DNA from: Pseudanabaena mucicola FACHB-723
GTDB taxonomy: Bacteria; Cyanobacteriota; Cyanobacteriia; Pseudanabaenales; Pseudanabaenaceae
DNA: 56,886 nucleotides
Assembly (NCBI RefSeq): GCF_014696385.1
Contig: NZ_JACJQB010000023.1
Span: 1 to 56,886, forward strand
Direction of reading: 5' to 3'
Positions 17,052-25,866 of this stretch are shown here, in pieces (position 1 is the first letter of the stretch; each line of letters starts with the position of its first letter). The position numbers and the translations under genes are program-made. The notes under the pieces are model-generated. The model was not told the DNA's origin. It searched no databases and worked only from the letters and a program-made list of their open reading frames with translations.

Positions 17052-20000
17052 ATGATAACTAATGAAAGTCACCTCAATCCAAAAGATTTACAGTCGGCGA
17101 TCGATCCGCTTTTGGTGTCACCGAATACATCAGTCATGGCAGCGATCACAATAATGGGGGAAACTGGCGCAGACTATGTGCTAGTAGTAGAAAATCTATC
17201 GCAAAAGACGGGGTTAATTGGTATTCTGACCGAACGCGATCTTATTCGTATTATCACTCAGCCCATATCTTTAGCCGAGTTGCCAATTCAGTCGGTGATG
17301 AGCCATCCCGTCATCACCATCCAAGAATCTACATTCACTGATATTAATGATGCTCTAGCCCTATTTCAACAGCATCGTATTCGTCATTTAACCGTGCTAG
17401 ATGATCGCGATCGCATTGTGAAGTTACTAGACCAAAGCACTTTAATCGAGATGGCGAATATAGCTGATCGCCAACAAGCTGAAGCTGCATTACAACAACT
17501 CAACCAAGATTTAGAAAGGCAAGTAGAACAACGGACTGCCGCCTTACAAGCTAATGAAGCAACCATTCGCACGATCTTGGAAACGATTCCCGACTTATTG
17601 CTGCGGCTTCAGCGTGATGGCACTTGCTTGGCATACATCAAGTCGGAAATTGAAGCGGAGAATTTTCTACCGATTGTCAACCATATTTCGGAAGTTTTAC
17701 CACCGAAATTGCTCCAGAAACAGTTGCAATTTATCGAGAAAGCAATCACTACAGGTGAATTACAAGTCTATGAGCATCACTTCCTCAAGCAGGATCGTGT
17801 AGTCTACGAAGAAGTGAGAATACTCGCACTTAATGATCAAGAAGTTTTGGCAATCGTGCGGAATATTACGGCTCGTAAACTTGCCGAAACAGCGCTACAG
17901 CAACTTAACCGAGATTTGGAACGCCGCGTGGAACAACGCACTGTAGATTTGCAGCAGATTGCGTTACGTGCAAGCCAAGCCCAACAAATCGCGCATCTGG
18001 GGGATTGGGAACTAGATGTACCAACCCAGAAAATAATCTGGTCTGATGAAGTCTTCAAAATCTTTGGGCGTGATCTCAATCAATCAGAACCGACCTATGA
18101 ACAGCTACTCAACTACTATCCACGAGATGAACAAAAGCGCCTTAATCATCTAGTAGACAGAGCCATTCAGTATGGAGAACCCTATGCAACAGAACTACGG
18201 ATTGTTCGAGATGATGGTTCATCTAGATGTCTGTTTACTCAAGCTGAACCCATATATGATCAAGCAGGACAGGTGACTGGATTGTTTGGAATTGTGATGG
18301 ACATTAGCGATCGCAAAGTCATCCAAGAAGCTCTAAGACTTAGCGAGGAACGCACCCATGCCACTCTATTGGCTTTACCTGATTTGGTGTTTCGAGTTAA
18401 CCGAGAGGGTGAGTATATTGACTTCTTAACATCTCCCCAAGGGAAGAATTTAGTTGATCCTGAACAAGTAATTGGCAAAAGTATTTTTGATTCTTTGCCA
18501 GCAAATATTATCCCATCGCATTCGGATGCTAAATACAAGGCTCTTCAGCAAGCACTTGCTACGCAAACTTTGCAGACATACGAACAGCAGGTTTGGATTG
18601 AGGGTGAACTACGTTACGAAGAAGTGCGTGTTGCTCCATGCAACAATAATGAAGTCGTCTTTCTGATTCGCGACATTAGCGATCGCAAGCTGGTTGAAAA
18701 TGCTCTATTGGAATCTCAACAATTTATTCAAACTGTGGTTGACACCGTTCCTCTCGCATTATTTTGGAAGAATCGAGAGTCTGTTTACTTGGGATGCAAT
18801 CAGCAGTTTGCCAAAGTAGTTGGCTTGAAATCGGCTGAAGAGATCATTGGGAAAACTGATTTTGATCTTCCATGGACACCAGTCGAGACAATCGCCTATC
18901 GGAAAGACGATCAGAGCATCATAGAATCTGGTACATCCAGATCGGGGATCGAAGAAACGATGACCTTGGCTAATGGTGAACAACGATGGATGGAAACCCA
19001 CAAAGCGCCATTGCGTGACTGGACAGATTATATTATTGGTGTAGTGGGCATAACAAAAGATGTTACTGTTCGCCGCCAAATTGAAGCAAGACTAAAATAT
19101 CAAGCAGATCAAGAACGCATTCTTGGAGCAATTACCCAGCGAATGCGATCATCCCTAGACTTGGCAGAGATTCTCAAGGCAACTGTTGAGGATGTCCGTG
19201 ATGTCTTGCAGTCAGACCGAGTGTTAATCTATCAGTTGATTTTAGGAGAGCCAAGGTCAGCCCTTGCTGAATCCACTGCACCAAATTGCTCAAAACTGCT
19301 GAATGTCGTCTTTCCTGATGATGCACTCTCTCAAGAGAGCTACGATTACTATGCTCAAGGAGGTATGTTTGTACTTTGCGATCGCGAATCAGAAGACCAA
19401 TCAAACTTACCGCATCTAGTCAAAGTCCTCACAGAACTCCAGGTTAGAGCCGCACTCGCGGTTCCCATTATCCAAAATCAAATCCTTTGGGGCTTGCTGA
19501 TTGTCCATCAATGCGACTCTCCGCGCCACTGGCAAGACATGGAAATAAATTTGCTTCAACAAATTGCTAACTGGTTAGCGATCTCAATTCAACAAGCCAG
19601 CCTCCACAAACAACTCCAATCTGAACTATTGGTAAGGCAGCAAACAGAGATCAAGCTCACTGAGAGCAATCAAGAACTCTTGATCTTTAACGAAGAACTG
19701 GGGCGCGCCACTCGCTTGAAGGATGAGTTCTTAGCCAATATGAGCCATGAACTCCGCACCCCTCTAAATGCCATTTTGGGAATGAATGAAGGGCTACAAG
19801 AGGAAGTCTTTGGCTCTGTAAATGAACGGCAAATCAAAGCATTACAAACCGTAGAAAGGAGTAGTAATCACTTACTAGAGCTAATCAATGACATCCTCGA
19901 TATTGCCAAAATCGAATCGGGGCAGATGGAACTAGATTGTACTATCTGCGCTGTGGCTCCGCTCTGTCAATCCAGTCTTGCCTTCATCAAACAACAAGCG

Positions 20001-20891
20001 TTGAAAAAACGTATCCAACTAGAGATTAGACTGCAACTGAATCTACCAGATCTGTTAGTGGATGAGCGGCGCATTCGTCAGGTGTTGATTAATCTGCTTA
20101 ACAATGCAGTCAAATTTACACCAGAGGGTGGACGCATCATCTTAGAAGTGAAGGAAGTTAAGCAACTTCTCCCTGCATTAGACAATTCGCCCCAAAACTT
20201 TTTACAGATATCTGTGATTGATACGGGCATTGGTATTTCCGCAGAGAATATTAAGAAGCTATTTCAACCCTTTATTCAAATCGATAGTGCCTTAAATCGT
20301 CAATATGATGGGACTGGATTGGGACTAGCTCTCGTTAAACGAATTGTGGAACTCCACGACGGTAGAGTGGGACTAACCAGTGAGCTTGGTGTGGGAAGTC
20401 GTTTTACAATCGAGTTACCCTGTGCACTCGATTCTTCTATATCAACGAATCTAACAGCAGATGGGGAACTAACTATTACCCCAGAACAAAACGGCTCTTT
20501 CCCAACCGACGAAGTCCCTACCCGATCGCCTCTAATCCTCATTGCCGAAGATAACGAAGCCAATATTGGGACTTTCTCTAGCTACCTCACTGCGAAGGGC
20601 TATCGACTTTTGATCGCTACGAATGGTCAAGACGCACTTGACCTTACTAAAGCTAATCATCCTGAACTGATCTTGATGGACATCCAAATGCCAACTATGG
20701 ATGGACTAGAAGCAATCAAACAAATTCGCCTTGATCCAGATTTGGTTAATATACCAATCATTGCCTTGACAGCATTAGCGATGACAGGCGATCGCGAAAA
20801 GTGTTTAAAGGCTGGAGCTAGTGAATATCTGACAAAACCTGTCAAACTAAAGGCATTATCCCAAATGATTCAAACTTTTTTGGCTCACTAG
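17052..20891 (+). CDS. Hybrid sensor histidine kinase: CBS pair, four PAS, GAF, HisKA, HATPase, receiver
   Basis: A 1279-aa soluble two-component kinase without a clear membrane segment. Domains in order: CBS pair (about 12-137), coiled coil (QRTAALQA), four PAS-like modules (about 165-285, 300-430, 435-550, 555-680), GAF (about 690-850), HisKA with phospho-acceptor H899 in MSHELRTPLN, ATPase domain with NLLNNAVKF, DTGIGI and GTGLGLAL, and a receiver (about 1155-1279) with phospho-acceptor D1210 in LMDIQMP. The GAF resembles phytochrome-type GAFs (LLIVHQCDSPRHW) but lacks the Cys-His chromophore pair, so bilin binding is unlikely. The CBS pair may bind adenine nucleotides. Directly followed by a paralogue; AAGG precedes the ATG. 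Confidence 0.9.
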   Translation: MITNESHLNPKDLQSAIDPLLVSPNTSVMAAITIMGETGADYVLVVENLSQKTGLIGILTERDLIRIITQPISLAELPIQSVMSHPVITIQESTFTDINDALALFQQHRIRHLTVLDDRDRIVKLLDQSTLIEMANIADRQQAEAALQQLNQDLERQVEQRTAALQANEATIRTILETIPDLLLRLQRDGTCLAYIKSEIEAENFLPIVNHISEVLPPKLLQKQLQFIEKAITTGELQVYEHHFLKQDRVVYEEVRILALNDQEVLAIVRNITARKLAETALQQLNRDLERRVEQRTVDLQQIALRASQAQQIAHLGDWELDVPTQKIIWSDEVFKIFGRDLNQSEPTYEQLLNYYPRDEQKRLNHLVDRAIQYGEPYATELRIVRDDGSSRCLFTQAEPIYDQAGQVTGLFGIVMDISDRKVIQEALRLSEERTHATLLALPDLVFRVNREGEYIDFLTSPQGKNLVDPEQVIGKSIFDSLPANIIPSHSDAKYKALQQALATQTLQTYEQQVWIEGELRYEEVRVAPCNNNEVVFLIRDISDRKLVENALLESQQFIQTVVDTVPLALFWKNRESVYLGCNQQFAKVVGLKSAEEIIGKTDFDLPWTPVETIAYRKDDQSIIESGTSRSGIEETMTLANGEQRWMETHKAPLRDWTDYIIGVVGITKDVTVRRQIEARLKYQADQERILGAITQRMRSSLDLAEILKATVEDVRDVLQSDRVLIYQLILGEPRSALAESTAPNCSKLLNVVFPDDALSQESYDYYAQGGMFVLCDRESEDQSNLPHLVKVLTELQVRAALAVPIIQNQILWGLLIVHQCDSPRHWQDMEINLLQQIANWLAISIQQASLHKQLQSELLVRQQTEIKLTESNQELLIFNEELGRATRLKDEFLANMSHELRTPLNAILGMNEGLQEEVFGSVNERQIKALQTVERSSNHLLELINDILDIAKIESGQMELDCTICAVAPLCQSSLAFIKQQALKKRIQLEIRLQLNLPDLLVDERRIRQVLINLLNNAVKFTPEGGRIILEVKEVKQLLPALDNSPQNFLQISVIDTGIGISAENIKKLFQPFIQIDSALNRQYDGTGLGLALVKRIVELHDGRVGLTSELGVGSRFTIELPCALDSSISTNLTADGELTITPEQNGSFPTDEVPTRSPLILIAEDNEANIGTFSSYLTAKGYRLLIATNGQDALDLTKANHPELILMDIQMPTMDGLEAIKQIRLDPDLVNIPIIALTALAMTGDREKCLKAGASEYLTKPVKLKALSQMIQTFLAH

Positions 20892-20902
20892 TGGAGTTAC
20901 CT

Positions 20903-23900
20903 ATGACGAACTTTTTGCCCAGAGATATTTTATCCGCAGTCTCTCGCAATCCTCTGATCGTTTCACCAGAGCTAAATGTGATCGAAGCGATCGCACTGAT
21001 GGATAAAACTGGCTCAAGCTATGTGATAGTTTGCCGAGAGGATGTTGGTCAAGTTATAGGAATACTCACAGAGAGAGATATTATTCGTCTTAACTCCCAA
21101 CGATTACCACTAGACCAATTAGTCGTTCAAGCGGTGATGAGCCATCCCGTCATCACTATCCAAGTTTCAGAACTGACTGATATCAATGCTGTGATCATGC
21201 TATTTCAAGAGCATTCGGTGCGCCACTTACCTGTACTAGATGGCGATCGCTTAGTGGGACTGCTAGAAAAAGAAAACTTAACTGAGCTATTAACTAAGCA
21301 AGTTCAAGCATTTGCTCAAAATCCGATCGCTCAAACACAAAACCGTTCAGAAACAGGCGATCGTCAAACAGAAGATGCCAAGTTTTGGGCTAGTGAACAG
21401 CGATCGCAAAAATTATTTGATGCGCTCCCAAAGATATCGGTACAGGGCTATAACCGAGATCGTCAAGTAATTTATTGGAATAAAGCAAGTGAGAAAATCT
21501 ATGGCTATACTGCTTATGAAGCCATCGGTCAGAATCTAGAGAACCTGATTATTCCTCCAGCAATGCGCCAAGATGTCGTTAACTTGATAGAGGTATGGGT
21601 AAATGGGGGAGAGCCTATTCCTGCCTGTGAGTTAACTCTAATGGCGAAAGATAGATCTAGTGTGTATGTCTACTCCAGCCATGTTTTGCTGAATAACTCA
21701 AGGAACGAGCCAGAACTATACTGCATTGATATTGACTTGAGCGAGCATCGGCAAACTGAATCGGCACTCAAGCAAAGTGAAGCCCAAAGTCGAGCAATTT
21801 TAGAGGCTATTCCTGATCTGATGTTTCGGGTGGGGACTGATGGTCTTTATCGCGGATTTATTACGTCAAATCGAGATTTTGGAATATTACCATCGGATGC
21901 TGATCCCACGGGGCAATCAATGGCAGAGCTAATGCCAGAAGCAATCTCTAATCAACAGTTTTACTATATGCAACAGGCCTTGTTGACGGGGGAGTTACAG
22001 GTATATGAGCAGCAAATCCAAATTGGCGATCGACTGCAAGATGAAGAGGTCAGAGTCTTCAAAAGTGGTGATGATGAAGTGCTATTTATGATTCGTAATA
22101 TTAGCGATCGCAAGCAAGCTGAAGCCGCCCTTAAACAAAGTGAATTTCAAAATCGAGCAGTTTTAGCCGCCATTCCCGATCTTCTGTTTCGGATGGGTTC
22201 TGATGGTCTTTATCGCGGGATTATTACGGACTATCGTGACTTTAATTTATTGTCGCCGACATCAGACCCCACGGGTCGCTCTATGATAGATGTGTTACCC
22301 ACCGAGGTTGCTGAACGACATTTTTACTATATGCAGCAAGCCTTGCAGACTGAGGAATTGCAGATATATGAACAACAAATTCAAGTAGGCGATCGTCTCC
22401 AAGACGAAGAAGTCAGAGTCATCAAAATTGACGATGATGAAGTGCTATTTATGATCCGCAATATTAGCGATCGCAAGCAGGCTGAAGCCGCTCTCAAACA
22501 AAGCGAAATGACTAACCGCACAATTATTGAGACATTGCCAGATCTCTTAATTCAAATGGATATAGAGGGACGATATATCAGCATGTTTGCAGGTAGTGGC
22601 GTTCGAGTTGTTTGTCCTCCTACCTCGCTTGACCAGCCAGAAATCTACAATGTGTTGCCAGCCGATTTAGCGGAACAAAGGCTGTATTATGCCAAGCAAG
22701 CGATCGAAACTGGTAGCTTACAGATATATGAACAGATTTTTAACTTTGAAGATGAGAAACGTTATGAAGAAGTTCGGATTGCCCCCCTCAACGATCGGGA
22801 AGTATTGATCATTATTCGAGATATTACGGATGCTAAACAAATTGAATTTGAGCGATTGCAAAATGAAGAGTTGACCCGCGCAACTCGGCTCAAAGATGAA
22901 TTTCTGGCTACCATGAGTCATGAACTCCGCACGCCTCTTAATGCCATCCTTGGGATGAGCGAAGTGCTCATAGAACAGATTTTTGGGGACATTAATGAAC
23001 GACAACTTAAAGCATTACAGACTATTCAGAACGGTGGTTCCCATTTGCTAGAGCTGATTAATGATATTCTAGATGTTGCGAAGATTGAATCTGGTCAAGT
23101 AGAACTGGATTGTCACCCTACAGCCATAGTCCCACTCTGCCAATCCAGTCTGGCTTTTATTCGGCAGCAAGCGATCGCCAAACACATCCAGATCAAGACT
23201 CACTGGCAAAACAATCTACCTGATGTATTAGTAGATGAACGACGAATACGCCAAGTCTTGATCAACCTCCTGAATAATGCAGTCAAGTTCACGACGGACG
23301 GGGGACAAATTACCTTAGAGGTTAATCTCACCTCACAGGAAGACCCTCTTTTAGGAACGAGGAAGCATCTGCAAATTGCGATCGCTGATACAGGTATCGG
23401 GATATCTCCAGAAAATATCCCTAAGCTATTTCAGCCCTTTATTCAAATTGATAGTGCCCTTAACCGCAAATATCAAGGTACAGGCTTGGGACTAGCCCTA
23501 GTGAAACGGATTGTGGAGTTACATGGCGGCACTGTAGGATTAATCAGTGAAGTGGGTGTGGGTAGTTGCTTTACCATCGTTATTCCCTGTACTGATGTTG
23601 TAACAACTTCTCCTAAAAGGGAAACCCAGATTGATCTCAGACATGAACCTAGTCAAGCAAAACATGATAACTACTTCTCGATCTTGTTAGCAGAAGATAA
23701 TGAAACCAATATCGAGATGCTCTCCCCCTATTTAGAAGCCAATGGCTATCATCTTCTATTTGCAAAAAATGGACTGGAGGCGATCGCCATAGCTAAATCA
23801 CATCAGCCTGACTTAATTTTGATGGATATCCAAATGCCAATTATGGATGGACTAGAAGCAACCAAGCAAATTCGACTCGATCCTAATTTGGTTAATACAC

Positions 23901-24037
23901 CAATCATTGCATTGACAGCATTAGCCATGACAGGCGATCGCGAAAAATGTCTAGATGCAGGTGCTAGTGAATATCTGACCAAACCTGTCCAGCTAAAAGC
24001 ATTAGCTCAAATGATTCAAACTTTTTTGGCTCACTAG
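20903..24037 (+). CDS. Hybrid sensor histidine kinase: CBS pair, four PAS, HisKA, HATPase, receiver (paralogue)
   Basis: Paralogue of the preceding kinase, 1044 aa, without the GAF domain. Order: CBS pair (about 5-130), PAS (about 150-285), three PAS copies of one type (about 285-405, 405-525, 525-645), HisKA with H673, ATPase domain (NLLNNAVKF, DTGIGI, GTGLGLAL) and receiver with D975. The second and third PAS modules are near copies of each other (both read QALxTxELQxYEQQIQ and EVLFMIRNISDRKQAEAAL), which points to recent internal duplication. A GTG at 20891 overlaps the upstream stop, but GGAG at 20893-20896 points to the ATG at 20903. The last ~50 residues are almost identical to the neighbour's. 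No separate response regulator or output gene lies alongside. Confidence 0.9.
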   Translation: MTNFLPRDILSAVSRNPLIVSPELNVIEAIALMDKTGSSYVIVCREDVGQVIGILTERDIIRLNSQRLPLDQLVVQAVMSHPVITIQVSELTDINAVIMLFQEHSVRHLPVLDGDRLVGLLEKENLTELLTKQVQAFAQNPIAQTQNRSETGDRQTEDAKFWASEQRSQKLFDALPKISVQGYNRDRQVIYWNKASEKIYGYTAYEAIGQNLENLIIPPAMRQDVVNLIEVWVNGGEPIPACELTLMAKDRSSVYVYSSHVLLNNSRNEPELYCIDIDLSEHRQTESALKQSEAQSRAILEAIPDLMFRVGTDGLYRGFITSNRDFGILPSDADPTGQSMAELMPEAISNQQFYYMQQALLTGELQVYEQQIQIGDRLQDEEVRVFKSGDDEVLFMIRNISDRKQAEAALKQSEFQNRAVLAAIPDLLFRMGSDGLYRGIITDYRDFNLLSPTSDPTGRSMIDVLPTEVAERHFYYMQQALQTEELQIYEQQIQVGDRLQDEEVRVIKIDDDEVLFMIRNISDRKQAEAALKQSEMTNRTIIETLPDLLIQMDIEGRYISMFAGSGVRVVCPPTSLDQPEIYNVLPADLAEQRLYYAKQAIETGSLQIYEQIFNFEDEKRYEEVRIAPLNDREVLIIIRDITDAKQIEFERLQNEELTRATRLKDEFLATMSHELRTPLNAILGMSEVLIEQIFGDINERQLKALQTIQNGGSHLLELINDILDVAKIESGQVELDCHPTAIVPLCQSSLAFIRQQAIAKHIQIKTHWQNNLPDVLVDERRIRQVLINLLNNAVKFTTDGGQITLEVNLTSQEDPLLGTRKHLQIAIADTGIGISPENIPKLFQPFIQIDSALNRKYQGTGLGLALVKRIVELHGGTVGLISEVGVGSCFTIVIPCTDVVTTSPKRETQIDLRHEPSQAKHDNYFSILLAEDNETNIEMLSPYLEANGYHLLFAKNGLEAIAIAKSHQPDLILMDIQMPIMDGLEATKQIRLDPNLVNTPIIALTALAMTGDREKCLDAGASEYLTKPVQLKALAQMIQTFLAH

Positions 24038-24082
24038 CATTCTGCGCGGCATTTATAGCGGTCGCCAGTCTTGTTAGAACAT

Positions 24083-24127
24083 AAAACCCAGAAAACGAGT
24101 TGCGGCGCAACTCGTTTTCTGGGTTTT
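24083..24127. repeat. REP-like palindrome, 21-bp perfect stem
   Basis: Arms 24083-24103 and 24107-24127 pair perfectly around GGC. The arm reads AAAACCCAGAAAACGAGTTG and one further C. It lies 46 bases after the second hybrid kinase and may end its transcript. It shares the AAAACCCA and GAGTTGC blocks with the palindromes at 35814-35868 and 39170-39226. Confidence 0.9.
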
Positions 24128-24353
24128 GATTAGTCCTAATGCAAGTGACTACCGCTATACCTGTACTGAGGGAGAAGAGTCATTTACATTTTGCGTAAAT
24201 CCTAAGTTTCTTAAAACTTCGACAGATTTGTTGATAAAAATTATTGAAATTGTCGAATTTTCCTTAAGACAGTCAAAAGGAATGAATTACTTTCCAGCAA
24301 TTGCAGTAATGTCTGGAGGAAATGTGCATCACTCTGTAGATTTTGGTCAGTGA
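24126..24353 (+). pseudogene. Possible small protein or gene remnant before pntA
   Basis: A 75-codon frame begins with a TTG at the edge of the palindrome and ends 23 bases before pntA. The sequence looks protein-like (YRYTCTEGEESFTFC, then an amphipathic helix TDLLIKIIEIVEFSLRQ, then YFPAIAVMSGGNVHH). I do not recognise it. It has no ATG near its start and no ribosome binding site, so it may be the 3' end of a gene cut by the palindrome, or a chance frame. Confidence 0.3.
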
Positions 24354-24376
24354 AGATAATTGCATAAGGTACATGA

Positions 24377-25522
24377 ATGAAGATCGGCGTTATTAAAGAA
24401 ATAGAATTTGGAGAGCGCAGAGTTGCTCTCATCCCTGATGTGGCAAGTCGTTTAGTCAAAAGTGGATTAGAAATCTTAATCGAAAGTCATGCTGGCGAAT
24501 CATCGTTTTTTGCGAATTCCGCCTATGCAGAAGTCGGTGCAAACATAATTGATGATAAAACTGCGCTGATCAACGAATCAGATATTTTATTGAAAGTAGG
24601 CGCGCCGCGAGAAGAAGAAGTGAGTATGTTCAAATCTGGACAGATCATCATCGGCTTTCTCAACCCGTTAGGCAGACCCGAGTTAATTCGTCGCCTCGCG
24701 CATCAGGGAGTTACCGCTATGGGCATGGAGATGATCCCCCGTAGCAGTCGGGCGCAAAGTATGGATGCCCTGTCTTCTCAAGCCTCAATCGCAGGTTATA
24801 AAGCCGTCCTCATCGCCGCCGCCGCCTTGCCCAAATACTTACCAATGCTCACCACCGCCGCAGGTACGATCCCCCCCGCAAAGGTGGTGGTTTTAGGTGC
24901 AGGTGTGGCTGGACTGCAAGCGATCGCCACGGCGCGTCGTCTCGGCGCACAGGTCGAAGCCTATGACATTCGTCCTGCGGTGCGCGAAGAAGTGCAAAGT
25001 CTGGGCGCGAAGTTTATTGATGTCACCCTAGAAGAAGACACAACTGCCGCAGGGGGCTATGCCAAAGAGATTTCGGAAGCTGCCAAACAACATGCTCAAA
25101 CGGTTCTGGCAAAGCATATTAAAGATGCCGACATTGTGATTACCACCGCTCAAGTTCCCGGACGCAAAGCGCCTGTGATGGTCACCGATAGTATGATTGC
25201 TCAAATGAAACGTGGCTCGATCATCGTCGATATGGCAGGAGAACAGGGCGGCAATTGTGAAGGCACAATCGCGGGTAAAGATGTCATTTGCCATGGGGCA
25301 ACAATTATTGCGCCGATTAATTTACCTGCTTCGATGCCGATCCATGCGTCCCAAAAATACGCCAAAAACCTCCTCAATTTGCTCAATCACTTAATCAAGA
25401 AAGGCGAACTCCATCTTGATTTTACCGATGACATTATCAGTAGCACTTGCATCACCCACGCTGGCGAAATTCTCAATCAGCGCGTCAAAGATGCCCTTTC
25501 GCAATTAGCAGTCTCAGCATAA
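24377..25522 (+). CDS. pntA: NAD(P) transhydrogenase subunit alpha part 1
   Basis: Carries the NAD(H)-binding domain I of the proton-translocating transhydrogenase, which couples hydride transfer between NADH and NADP+ to proton movement across the membrane. The 381-aa product starts MKIGVIKEIEFGERRVALIPD, as in the alanine dehydrogenase/PntA family. The Rossmann glycine motif VLGAGVAGLQAIATARRLGA is near residues 173-192, and the mobile-loop region GGYAKEISEAAKQ follows. AAGG precedes the ATG. The enzyme is split into three genes here (pntA, membrane part, pntB), as is usual in cyanobacteria. Confidence 0.95.
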   Translation: MKIGVIKEIEFGERRVALIPDVASRLVKSGLEILIESHAGESSFFANSAYAEVGANIIDDKTALINESDILLKVGAPREEEVSMFKSGQIIIGFLNPLGRPELIRRLAHQGVTAMGMEMIPRSSRAQSMDALSSQASIAGYKAVLIAAAALPKYLPMLTTAAGTIPPAKVVVLGAGVAGLQAIATARRLGAQVEAYDIRPAVREEVQSLGAKFIDVTLEEDTTAAGGYAKEISEAAKQHAQTVLAKHIKDADIVITTAQVPGRKAPVMVTDSMIAQMKRGSIIVDMAGEQGGNCEGTIAGKDVICHGATIIAPINLPASMPIHASQKYAKNLLNLLNHLIKKGELHLDFTDDIISSTCITHAGEILNQRVKDALSQLAVSA

Positions 25523-25569
25523 TCCATATTCAATTACAAAGTCGGCACTGTGTGCCGACGCAATTCACT

Positions 25570-25860
25570 ATGAACGAATCATTAATTAGCGCTCTATTTG
25601 TATTTGTCCTCGCGTCCTTTGCAGGATTTGAAGTAATTAATAAAGTTCCGCCGACCTTACATACACCACTGATGTCTGGCTCCAATGCCATTTCAGGAAT
25701 ATCGGTCATTGGCGCTTTGATTGTGGCAGGTAGTGATGTTAATCCCAATCTCTCGGTAATTCTGGGACTAATATCGGTGGTCTGCGCCACGATCAACGTT
25801 GTTGGCGGCTTCCTTGTCACCGATCGCATGTTGCAAATGTTCAAAAAGAAAGAGGCGTAA
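25570..25860 (+). CDS. pntAB: NAD(P) transhydrogenase subunit alpha part 2 (membrane domain)
   Basis: Small membrane piece of domain II of the transhydrogenase, 96 aa with three hydrophobic segments. The motif VINKVPPTLHTPLMSGSNAISGI is characteristic of this subunit, followed by ISVVCATINVVGGFLVTDRML. The open frame extends back into pntA to 25447, but the ATG at 25570 gives the normal N terminus (MNESLISALFVFVLASFAGFE). It lies 47 bases after pntA and six bases before pntB, consistent with one mRNA. Confidence 0.94.
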   Translation: MNESLISALFVFVLASFAGFEVINKVPPTLHTPLMSGSNAISGISVIGALIVAGSDVNPNLSVILGLISVVCATINVVGGFLVTDRMLQMFKKKEA

Positions 25861-25866
25861 AGCACC

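Noticed and set aside
19090-19605. Bilin-binding phytochrome or cyanobacteriochrome domain
   Set aside because: The Cys-His pair for chromophore attachment is missing.
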